From NCBI RefSeq assembly GCF_026262505.1, contig NC_067203.1:11966001-12030000 (forward strand): DNA of 64,000 nt, given 5' to 3'. The DNA is from Trichomonas vaginalis G3. Taxonomy: Eukaryota; Parabasalia; Trichomonadida; Trichomonadidae. Position 1 is the first letter of the stretch, and each line of letters opens with the position of its first letter. A program made the translations under genes and the position numbers. The notes below the pieces were generated by a model, which was not told where the DNA came from, ran no database searches, and was given only the letters and a program-made list of their open reading frames with translations. Shown here one piece after another: positions 50,175 to 58,804 of this stretch.

Positions 50175-50325
50175 TTAGTTTGGTTTGTTTTCAACTGGTT
50201 GTTTAGGTTTTTTAAGTCGGTCTAAACTTCCTGAGTATAGGAAGAACTTTACAAACACGTGGTGTAACTGCTGGAAGCCGACAAATCCATCTTGAACTCA
50301 TTTGTCTCAATGCTGCATTGTTCAT
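50175..50325 (-). pseudogene. Very short protein gene, element B (frameshifted)
   Basis: Starts MNNAALRQMSSRW and after one or two slips ends YSGSLDRLKKPKQPVENKPN, about 50 residues. TTTTTTTACTGAGATG lies upstream, the same leader as before 50160, which supports two separate genes in series. Confidence 0.3.
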
Positions 50326-50344
50326 TTCATCTCAGTAAAAAAAT

Positions 50345-50743
50345 TTACAGTCCCCACGTTTGAGGTGGTTGCGGTTGGTTATTGTTTACCCACTGTTGTG
50401 TGGTTATATCCTCTGTTAAAGAATCTTTCACCTTGGTCCATATAGTGTCCTGCTTGGTTAAGTAGTCATTTGCTTTGTTATAATAGTTTCCTGCTTGTCT
50501 TCCTACATTGTCCATCCATCCTTGAACTTTTCCTCTTGTTTCAGGATTTGGAATAAGATTTGTTGCATCTCGTGCTACATCCCAACCTTTCTGTACAGTT
50601 TGTATAATAGGTTGTGCTTTCTCTTTAAGTATACCTAATGTACTCAAAATCTTCCTTCCAACTCCAAATACACCTCTGGCTATTGTTCCCACTGCGGGTA
50701 AAAATCTAGATGCGACTCCTGCTAATGCGCCAAATAAACCCAT
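50345..50743 (-). CDS. Amphipathic minor capsid-like protein, element B
   Basis: 132 residues, intact. The N-terminus MGLFGALAGVASRFLPAVG forms a glycine-rich amphipathic helix as in membrane-active capsid proteins such as adenoviral protein VI. Then come helices with Lys and Trp (QKGWDVARDATNLI) and a Pro/Gln-rich end (NNNQPQPPQTWGL). Divergent from the integrase with 17 bp between starts. The parallel with protein VI is by shape only, not sequence identity. Confidence 0.5.
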   Translation of the reverse strand: MGLFGALAGVASRFLPAVGTIARGVFGVGRKILSTLGILKEKAQPIIQTVQKGWDVARDATNLIPNPETRGKVQGWMDNVGRQAGNYYNKANDYLTKQDTIWTKVKDSLTEDITTQQWVNNNQPQPPQTWGL

Positions 50744-50760
50744 TTCTTATAGGGTAAAAA
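50744..50760. promoter_or_regulatory. 17-bp head-to-head intergenic promoter, element B
   Basis: The gap between divergent ATG codons contains CTTATAGGGTAAAA, matching the TATAG..TAAAA core of other such gaps. Confidence 0.55.
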
Positions 50761-51722
50761 ATGACGAATCCGAACAAGGACCCCTATGTTTCTAAAGCGA
50801 CAAAGAAAGCACTCATGATAAAAATCTTTAGTTCAACACCAAATGCTTGGTTTATGGATATCTTGGAAAACATTCCGAGAGTTAGAACAGATGGACCTCC
50901 ATACTGGTTAATATTTGTTGGTCAAAAACACAAGATACTGTGAAGCCATACCATTATGGTCCAAAAATATTTTAGATGTGAAAACTGCTTTGACAATATT
51001 CGTTGACAAATACCATCCAACAAAACTGACATCTGACTGTGAAAGTTCTTTCAAATCAGATGATGTAAAAAACTATCTGCGTTCAAAAAATGTAAACCAA
51101 TATTTCATTGTCGACCAAAACCATTCTGCTCTTGGTGTCATTGACGGTTGTATAAAAATGTTAAGAGACTTAAACCAACCACAAGGTGGTGAAGCAAATG
51201 AAATGTCATATGACGACAAGTATAGACACTTCTCCATGGCAAAGATGAACAAGTTTTAAATATTTACAATAACCGTAAACAAAAAGGTTTGGGAAACCAC
51301 TCCCCCGAAGAAATGAAAAACAACCCTGACTTAGAGAAAGACTATATATTTAATAATTTAGTCAAAAGAGACAAACAAGAAAGAATGCCGGGCTTCAAAC
51401 TTCAGAAAGGTGACAAAGTAAAAAATAGAAATACCTAAACGCGACCCATATGAAAAATACTATTGACTATGACAACAATGGGAACCGACAGGTACTCACA
51501 TTCGTGTTCGTAAAAATAGAAGAAAGTATACAAGAGAATATTATGAAGTTTTAGGCAAACATGGCAAAATGTACACACTGCAAGCAGAAGATAAAACTAC
51601 TATTGCCAGACCTCGTTTCAAACTTGTCAAAGTTCAAGGTGGTATACTTTCAAAGACAGTTCCTAACAAATATAAAGACAACTCCTGACGAATATGCTAA
51701 AGAAGTTGAAAATGACGACTAA
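50761..51722 (+). pseudogene. Maverick/Polinton integrase, element B (several frameshifts)
   Basis: Starts MTNPNKDPYVSKATKKAL. Core pieces: first Asp in NAWFMDILEN, second in KLTSDCESSFKSD, third block HSALGVIDGCIKMLRDLN, with Asp at the position where Glu is usual. Frame changes near 50915, 51255, 51430 and 51680 break the rest. NHSPEEMKNNPDL and a chromo-like tail near 51500-51620 are still visible. It ends at 51722, overlapping the opposing fibre stop. Diverged from the element A integrase. Confidence 0.75.
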
Positions 51723-53584
51723 GCAATTCTATACCATGCGTAAACTGTCATGTAAGGTGGCATGTATTCTTTACTTGTCCCGTTGTTTGTGTATATCCTG
51801 AAACGAAATGTGTATGGTTTCCTTCTCCCTGAGTGTCACTCCAGTAACAATTTATAGCAAACTTAACGTCGTCTTTAACATCATATCCTTTACCTTTTGT
51901 CATTCCTGACCAATCCCAATATCTATGCTTATGCCAACCTGCTTGAGATTACTTAAATCTATGTAATGACTGTGTGCAGGTAAATTTTCACCTGAAATCG
52001 TTTTACTTCCACCTGTTTCCTTTGAAGAGTTTGCACAATACAAAAAACTGTCGACTATTTGTTCCCATGCACCAACACCAAACATTACTTGAGGACCTCT
52101 TGCATCCATAGATGTATAAATAGAACCTACTGGGTTCATTAAATCAAACATATGAGATATTATAGGATTGTCTTTTTTGAACTTAAAATATAGTGCAACT
52201 ATTTCAGGTTTCTTCTGGTTTGTGTCAGAATATTTTTTATAATATAATCTTATGTTTTCAGGGTAGGTAAAATCTTGACTATAATATTTATTTCTGTCAT
52301 TTGTATAATAATATACTATTCTCGTTTTTCTATTGCATTATATCTTTTATATCTATAATAATCTAAATATAATGTTAGCTTTTGTTCATCTACATGTGGT
52401 GTTCTGTCGTCATCTCCATAGTCATAATAATGTGGTGCTGGAGCTGGGTCAGGCAATGTCATATCTGCCATTTCATAAACTCTTAAATATTTCTTTTGTT
52501 CGTCTCCATATAAGTTTAAGTAGCAGTTGTTGTCTAATGGAACTTTAACTTGTGTACATCATTCTTTTTATAGCTTACATACATTTCATTGTTATTTTTC
52601 GGAATGAGTTTATACCGTGTACCATTTTCTAAGGAATGTACCAACTGCCATCTAAAATATTTATTTTCTTCATTGACAGAAAAGTCACCAACAATAGTTT
52701 CAATATTTTTTGTTGTTCCTATCAAACTTTGGTATATTTCATTGACATATGTTTTATCTGCTTTCTTTTCAAGGCTAACGTTTAAGTCTGTTATTTCAGA
52801 TATAGAATGTGTATGTCCAACGTCACTTTTCCTGTTTAAGGTTTCTTGTAAGTTTGTAATATTTGCAATGGTATGTGTATGTCCAACGTCACTTTTACTG
52901 TTTAAGGTTTCTTGTAAGTTTGTAATATTTGCAATGGTATGTGTATGTCCAACGTCACTTTTACTGTTTAAGGTTTCTTGTAAGTTTGTAATATTTGCAA
53001 TGGTATGTGTATGTCCAACGTCACTTTTCCTGTTTAAGGTTTCTTGTAAGTTTGTAATATCAGATATAGAATGTGTATGAGTCTTATCTGCTTTTGTCTC
53101 TAATGTTTCCTTAAGACTTGGTATTTGGTTAATATAATGTATATGAGTCTTTTTAGAATATTCGTTTTCAGCTCTTGTCACTTCACTTGACATTTTATTG
53201 TCAACATATGTTTTGTCTGCTAGTTCAGGATGAGTATGTTCTTTTGGCATAAGCATTGTTAGCTCTTTCTTCTTCTTTTGCTATTGCATCGTCTACATAT
53301 TCTTTGTCAGCTTTGTTGTCAACATCTGCTTTCAAAAGAAGTTCATTTATAGGTTTCTCGTTTAAAGTTCCTTTTGTTGGATTTATACAGACAGTATGGT
53401 TCTTATTGTCTTGAAACAGAAACTCATCTGTCATTGGGTTTAATGTCAGTTTTAAGTTTCCTTCTTTCAATGACTCAGATATCTTAGAATAGTTTGAAAA
53501 GTTTGTTGTGTTCTTATTTAGAGCTTGCATAATGAGTTGTCGGTTGTGTTGTATTTCTCTCATAGACGCTGTTTCATTTGACAT
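51719..53584 (-). pseudogene. Tail-fibre-like protein with phage-type repeats, element B (frameshifted)
   Basis: Starts MSNETASMREIQHNRQLIMQ. After KADKEYVDDAIAKEEE a slip near 53240 leads to the repeat region: five units of the form HTHTIANITNLQETLNSKSD, which is the phage tail-fibre repeat pattern. A globular part follows (52534-52790), then broken frames, then the collar-like head with NPVGSIYTSMDARG, GAWEQIVDSFLYC, TGGSKTISGENLPAHSH and the end MPPYMTVYAWYR. Same overall plan as 31538-33352. Probably a trimeric receptor-binding fibre in its intact form. Confidence 0.75.
52800..53065. repeat. 66-bp tandem repeats in the element B fibre gene
   Basis: Four to five near-identical units, each encoding 22 residues, including GTATGTGTATGTCCAACGTC in every unit. 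DNA identity is higher than needed for protein conservation, so recent unequal exchange or gene conversion is likely, a route to fibre length variation. Confidence 0.75.
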
Positions 53585-53601
53585 TTTATTATAGATAAAA
53601 T
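53585..53601. promoter_or_regulatory. 17-bp head-to-head intergenic promoter, element B fibre/capsid
   Basis: TTTATTATAGATAAAAT separates ATG codons at 53584 (minus) and 53602 (plus). The same arrangement and gap length as the element A fibre/capsid pair at 34536-34552. Confidence 0.6.
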
Positions 53602-54225
53602 ATGCTTCCAATAGAAAAAGAAAATTCTAGAGTTGCTACAACTAAACCATTAGATGAACTTTTTACTAATGTCGGTCAAAAGTTTGAGACAGATACCGTA
53701 AAGCATGAAGGCTATCGTTTTGACTACCCATTAAGATGGTTAAGAGACCATCCGTCACAAAAGCTATTGGCTTTCGTAGAATGAAGTTCATTTCAGAAGC
53801 CATACATGGTTTCCCATTTACGGTCGGTTTTGAAGTTCGATACTATAACAAAGAAAAACGTATGTATGAGAAATTTGAACAAGGAAAACTTTTACAAGTT
53901 AATTTGCTTATAAACTTAGAAACAACTCTTCAAGCTTTTCAAGAAAAAATAAACGATATCTATATTGAATATGCAAACCAGTTTAACATTGACGAAGGAG
54001 AATACCATCTCGATATTATTTATGACAGGAAAAATGCAACTGTTAAAATCAATAAAATAGAAGACCTTGGAGAAAACGTTTATATTTCTACAAAATATAA
54101 CAACTTGGCATGGTATAGATTTATGAGGATGTTAAATCAGCCTGCAGAATATCCAGTACACCCGGACTTTTATGAAGTCGAAAAACCTAATGGAACATAT
54201 GAAAATATTTTCGACCCAGATGCTA

Positions 54226-55528
54226 TAGGGTGTCCAAAGGTGCGTTTAGCACAGCGCTCTATATGAGACTATTAAAGGAGATATATGCTGATTATAAATA
54301 TATAATAAAAAATATGAATATATGTATATGATGAGTATGTTGTATTTTGGCGCCATGCCGGGATATAAAATAAATTTTGAGACAAGAGGCGGTTTCGCGG
54401 GAAATTTTGGCGGAATTTTTTTCATTTTTTTAATGAATCATAAAGAAAACATCCTCGCTCTTGCAAAAAAATGCAAAGACTGTAAAAAAGTCTACGAGAC
54501 ATTGGTAAAATGCTTCGGTATGGATGCTCCTAGCTATTCCATTGTAACGTATCATGTTAGGATGTATCACTTCATGAACAAAAAGGCGCCCATCATAAAA
54601 ATTGACAAAAAATCGCCGGATCAAAGAAAAATCAAAGCAATTCTTCAAGCGCTAGATGAAGACCCAAGAGCATCACTCAGAAGGATAGAGGAGATGACAA
54701 AGATACCACGTACAACAGTCAGTTATTATCTGCACAATTATTTGAACTACAAACTAGCGTATACACGTTGGGTTCCGCACAACCTTAATTCAGTTCAAAA
54801 AAAATCTAGAGTCCAATCTTCGAAAGAGCTCCTCTCTATATTGGGTGCGTATCAATCCAAGAAGTTTCGCTTTTTAGTAACAGGGGACGAGTCTTGGTTT
54901 CAATATGCAACAGAAGCCAAAATCATGTGGATCCCGAAGGATGAAAATCCGCAAACATTCCCGAAGAAAAAAATTGACACACCAATGATGATGTTGTCGG
55001 TTTTTTGGGCGTGAATGGCATCATCGCAATTGATATTCTTCAAAAACCTAATACGATGAATGCTCAGTATCTAATTGACAATGTTCTTACTCAAATTATC
55101 AATTCTGATGAGTTTGAGAAATCCAAACAACAAAAACAAAAGTTTGCAATTCATTTTGATAATTCAAGAGTTCACAAAAGTCATAAGGTAATGAATTACT
55201 TGTTGGAAAACAATGTCAAAGTTGTTCCAAACCCAATTTATTCACCTGATATTGCACCCTCTGACTTTTATTTATTCGGCACGCTAAAAAAGAGAGTTGA
55301 AGGACGCGAATTCGCGAGTCCAGATGATCTTGAAAATTTTGTAAGAGAGCAATTTGAGCAATTTTCTCATGATGATTTAAAGCGTGTCTTTCAAGCCTGG
55401 ATCGATCGCTGCGAACGCGTGATTGAATCCAATGGTGATTATATTTAAATAAACTTTATATATATGTAACTTGTTTATTTCTATTCGCAGTATTCAGGTT
55501 TGTGCTAAACACACCTTTGGACACCCTA
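54226..55528 (+). mobile_element. mariner element (Tvmar1-like), copy 2
   Basis: 1303 bp with inverted repeats TAGGGTGTCCAAAGGTG at both ends and TA duplications at 54224-54225 and 55529-55530. Inserted in the same orientation as the capsid-type gene. Nearly identical to copy 1. Confidence 0.95.
54433..55448 (+). pseudogene. mariner transposase, copy 2 (one frameshift)
   Basis: About 338 residues, starting MNHKENILALAKKCKDC and ending ESNGDYI. The helix-turn-helix, the LVTGDESWFQYA and AIHFDNSRVH blocks with catalytic Asp residues, and SPDIAPSDFYLFGTLK with the third Asp of the DDD triad are all present. A single missing base at TTTTTTGGGCGTGAATGG near 55005 breaks the frame. Otherwise intact, so this copy is close to active sequence. 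Confidence 0.9.
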
Positions 55529-55758
55529 TATTATTGTTCATGCTTCATTTTCTGGTGCGCAAAACTCTTTCTTATGTCTGATGAATGACTTTTACGAAAA
55601 ACCTACAAAGTTATATGAACCGCCGAGTGGAAGTATTTCAGACTTTCAAGTATGGTTTACTACAGATGGAAGAAAAAGAATAATTCCATTATACCATGCG
55701 TTTTACTTAGAACTTAGTTTCATATACAACTACTATCGAACGATAAAAATATAATTTT

Positions 55759-56001
55759 TTAATACGGTTGAGGTGTTGGATTTGGTTGCCAACTAGACTG
55801 TGGTGCAGGTTCAGGCTGTTGTATAACAGGAGCTTGCTCTTCTGGTTCAGGGTCTTTAGGTATAATACCAACAAACTGACCTACTCTTTTACCAATATTT
55901 TTGACTCCGTTCCAAATTCCTTTTCCGACAGATTTTATTCCATTCCATATACCTCTTCCAACATTTCGAAAGAAGTTTCCAATACTACTGAAGAAACCCA
56001 T
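55759..56001 (-). CDS. Amphipathic Gly/Lys-rich small protein, element B
   Basis: 80 residues, MGFFSSIGNFFRNVGRGIWN then two near repeats GIKSVGKGIWNGVKNIGK, a glycine-spaced amphipathic helix with Phe/Trp/Ile on one face and Lys/Arg on the other. The second half is Pro/Gln/Glu-rich. The shape is that of membrane-active or DNA-condensing capsid miniproteins. CTATATGTAAAAATC precedes the start on the opposite strand, as in other element B genes. Confidence 0.55.
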   Translation of the reverse strand: MGFFSSIGNFFRNVGRGIWNGIKSVGKGIWNGVKNIGKRVGQFVGIIPKDPEPEEQAPVIQQPEPAPQSSWQPNPTPQPY

Positions 56002-56018
56002 TTACTATATGTAAAAAT

Positions 56019-56381
56019 CTAATGTCCGCCTAGTCTCTTACGTTTCCTGTTGAGTTCCATAGCATTCTTTAACTGGAGCTCATACATTCTGTTTCTCCTC
56101 TGGTAGAAAACATATTCTGGGTCAACTCCTGTGTTCGCGTCATCTGCATAAAGTTGTTTATATCCCACTTCAGGGTTTGTATAAAACTCTTTCCATCTCA
56201 TATTTGCATACCATGGTGGCAAACCTAACGCAGCGTCATTTGACATGGCAGTTTGCATTTGTACATCTGTTGGCACTTGACCATAGTTTGCCATTGCAGT
56301 TTGTATTCTAACTTCATTTGGAATATTCTCTGGGTTTGGTTGTCCAGGTTGCTGTGCATTCGCTAAGTTCTGGGCGTCCAT
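56019..56381 (-). CDS. Hypothetical structural protein, element B
   Basis: 120 residues, MDAQNLANAQQPGQPNPENI. It has two imperfect repeats (VRIQTAMANYGQVPTDVQMQ and TAMSNDAALGLPPWYANMRW), an aromatic middle and a basic end, MELNRKRKRLGGH. The closing LGG resembles a polinton or adenoviral protease site, but no protease gene was found. Function unknown. Confidence 0.5.
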   Translation of the reverse strand: MDAQNLANAQQPGQPNPENIPNEVRIQTAMANYGQVPTDVQMQTAMSNDAALGLPPWYANMRWKEFYTNPEVGYKQLYADDANTGVDPEYVFYQRRNRMYELQLKNAMELNRKRKRLGGH

Positions 56382-56404
56382 TTAATATTAGATAAAAATA
56401 TCTC

Positions 56405-56536
56405 TTACGAGTACATATACTGAACATTTGCAGGCATTGGTTCATCTTCATATTCTCTGTACTTTTCTGCCACGTCAAATAAATAAATGACACAATGGAA
56501 AAAACCTAAAACAAGTAGTCCTATTTCAAACCACAT
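56405..56536 (-). CDS. 43-residue single-span membrane protein, element B
   Basis: MWFEIGLLVLGFFHCVIYLF is a membrane helix right at the start, followed by an acidic tail (AEKYREYEDEPM) ending VQYMYS. ATG at 56536 and stop at 56405-56407 form one clean frame, tightly packed between neighbours. TTTTATAGTAAGTA precedes the start. Too short for most gene finders. Confidence 0.45.
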   Translation of the reverse strand: MWFEIGLLVLGFFHCVIYLFDVAEKYREYEDEPMPANVQYMYS

Positions 56537-56542
56537 TACTTA

Positions 56543-57336
56543 CTATAAAATTTCTTTATTGTGACACTTTCTCCAGTTTATAGGACCTCTCTCATATTCT
56601 ATCTTGTCATATTTAAACACATAGTCATGTATGTCCTCTAACCATCTCATAACGGTTTCCAAACCACTTTTATCGGATGTAAAGTAAAAGCATGGATGGT
56701 TATGTAAAACGTCTAAAGTTTCTAAAGAGTCTCTCAAAGTCCAGTCTACTTGGTATTGAAAATCCCATGTGTTATAGAACGGCGGGTCCACTATAAAGAA
56801 AACATTTTCCTTGTCTTTATATTTTCATACAACTCTGTCCAATGACATCTTACAAACTCTATACCCTCAATATATTTTTCTATGTCCTCTTTGAAAACAT
56901 TTGTATAGTTAAGATATAAAACTTTTGACATAAGTGTTTCAATGTCATGAACTCTTATAGCACCACTATATAATAGTCTAGCAGATATACTATTCCAGTC
57001 TATATATTCTGCTTTTTTCAAAACCTCTCTCACAATATTTTTCTTATCTAATGGTATACGTTCCATCTTACCTATAGGTATCTTTTCTTTTAACTCTTTC
57101 AATATATTGTTTGTGTCTGGAATATGTTTGAGACGGTCCATATAGTTGTCGAAGTCATTGCATATAATCTTTGAGTCAGGAAATACGGTATGACATAAAT
57201 GGGATATATAGAAACTTCCACCGAACAAATCTACAAATGTTAGACCATTCGGTAGTTTCTTAAGTTCTCTCAATATAATATCTTTACATCTACTCTTATT
57301 TCCAAAGAACGGTAACGGCGGTTTTGTAAAATTCAT
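56543..57336 (-). pseudogene. D12-class (Dam-like) N6-adenine DNA methyltransferase, element B (one frameshift)
   Basis: Transfers methyl from S-adenosylmethionine to adenine N6 in DNA. From MNFTKPPLPFFGNKSRCKDI: the FxGxK-type motif (PFFGNKSR), motif I FVDLFGGSFYIS, CNDFDNYMDRL, a helical insert, then after a slip near 56805 motif IV DPPFYNT. About 263 residues, normal for the family. The frame break lies within a run of A and T just before DPPFYNT. Dam-like enzymes are known from trichomonad genomes, where 6mA occurs; an element-borne copy could mark element DNA. Confidence 0.8.
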
Positions 57337-57432
57337 TTATATATAATAATAAAAATGTTTTTACCCGAAAAGTGACAGAAAAGTGACAAAACATGAAAAC
57401 ATATATAATTTGTGAAAAGCGACACATTATAT

Positions 57433-57531
57433 AATGTTTTCGACCCAGAAGCAATGGAGGAGGAAGAAGAGGAGGAGGAAATACAAGACTCTATCCAAGA
57501 AGAGTCCTCCGAATTCACACCAGAAGACTAA
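57433..57531 (+). pseudogene. Acidic C-terminal gene fragment at the right edge of element B
   Basis: Frame without start reads NVFDPEAMEEEEEEEEIQDS and continues to SEFTPED before the stop. FDPEAM resembles the FDPDAI block of the capsid-type gene and the IDIDPEMF end of 40372-40790, so it is the tail of an element gene cut at the border. GAAAAGTGACA occurs twice just before it (57367-57390). Confidence 0.4.
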
Positions 57532-57572
57532 CAATTTTCCGAATAAAAACTTCATTTATACTAAACATCTTC

Positions 57573-57605
57573 GGGGCTAGAGGGCGCAACGCGCCTGGAA
57601 GCCCC
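57573..57605. repeat. GC-rich hairpin at the right edge of element B
   Basis: GGGGCT/AGCCCC outer stem with inner GGGCGC/GCGCCT, loop AA. It stands out in AT-rich sequence and mirrors the hairpin at the A/B junction (39697-39727). Confidence 0.55.
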
Positions 57606-58804
57606 ACTCACCTGACCTAATCCAGATAAATTCATCCCACACAAAATGGCATACATTTTCAAAATATCACTTTTTTATACGTTTGTACTCAAAATGAATA
57701 ATTTGATTTGTGAGCCTTGATTCAAAAGCAAAGGAAAGTGAATATAAACATTTTCTCTTAGTTATAAGTTTTATCAATTCCATTTAAAGCAACTCTATGG
57801 AAATTATAGAATTTAAAAATTTAAATACATTAAATTGATACTTTACTTAGCAAAATCAAAAACACATCCAGTTGACATCATTTCAAGAGCCTTTAAAAGT
57901 GGAAAATGAGTTATTATTTTCTGTTCAAAATTAGAGAAAACAGATAGACCTTGTATTTAAAACAAATAATGATACAAATTAGAGAAAAATAAAAATGCTG
58001 ATCATCAAGATCTATATTATAAAATTTTGAAATCAGATGAAAATATTATAACAGAGAATGCAAAGAATTAAAAAATATAACTATCTGCTTCATAAATTAT
58101 TAGAGTATTACAAAGCTGGATGATATTTTCAGAGGAAATTGTTTTGTTTAATGAAATAATGATGATAAGGATGGATAAATAGTCTTCATATTTATAAAGT
58201 GTATATTTATGCCAAAAAATTGTTTCCTTCAACAAAAAGAGTAAAATACAAAAATTTCAGATAAATATTTTCAAATTATTTAAAGTAATGTACAGTAGAT
58301 ATGATGAGTACCCATATGTATGGTGGAAATGATAAGCTACAATGTTTTTAATGAATAAATAATCGAAATCAAATTAAATATTTGCGCTTTATATTTATTA
58401 TTACGGTAGATAAAAGTACTTGTATCAACAGATTAGAATTACCTTAACAAATTAGTGGTTAAAAGAAGTAAAAACAGTAAAATCGACATTAAGTTGTAAG
58501 ATCTAAGAGTTGGTATGAAAAAACTAATATTTGAGGGTGTCATGAGTACCAGTAGGATGTATTGATGCAATTACATGCACCATTTAGAGGCTCTATATAT
58601 CAGTATTATGAAGAAAAATGGCTATCGATTATATATTCAAAAATTTATTGAGCATCGGATTATTTCTCATACAAATTCGGTAGGGATCAATTCTTGTGAA
58701 ATAATACATATAATATAGTCTTTTGTAAAATTTATGAATGGCTGCATTTCAATTGAAATTCATTCTCTATCGGTCGTTTGGAAGTCTACGGCCAAATTTT
58801 CTTA
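57606..58804. other. Intergenic, no gene seen
   Basis: About 1.2 kb of AT-rich host-like DNA upstream of the prolyl-tRNA synthetase. TTCATTCTC near 58759 resembles an initiator, 40 bases before the ATG. No frame or repeat of note. Confidence 0.55.

Larger units (their letters stand above)
53602..55754 (+). pseudogene. Capsid-type protein, element B, interrupted by a mariner
   Basis: Starts MLPIEKENSRVATTKPLDEL. A slip near 53752 leads to VTKAIGFRRMKFISEAIHGF. The frame runs to NIFDPDAI, where the mariner (54226-55528) is inserted at a TA. It resumes IVHASFSGAQNSFLCLMNDF and ends with a strand pair, RIIPLYHAFYLELSFIYN, at 55754. Without the insertion about 280 residues. FDYPLRW and the following strands align with the element A protein at 37468-38348. 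Likely a jelly-roll capsid protein. Confidence 0.55.

Noticed and set aside
52589-53080. 163-codon plus-strand frame with repeats (CVCPTSLLLFKVSC type)
   Set aside because: Antisense translation of the 66-bp fibre repeats; the minus strand gives the known tail-fibre pattern.
56019-56381. LGG end of the protein as proof of a polinton protease system
   Set aside because: A three-residue match is weak, and no protease gene was recognised in the window.
27531-57531. A single 30-kb Maverick rather than two elements
   Set aside because: Two integrases, two packaging ATPases, two fibres and a truncated helicase at the 39.7-kb junction indicate two units, although borders are not defined by terminal repeats here.
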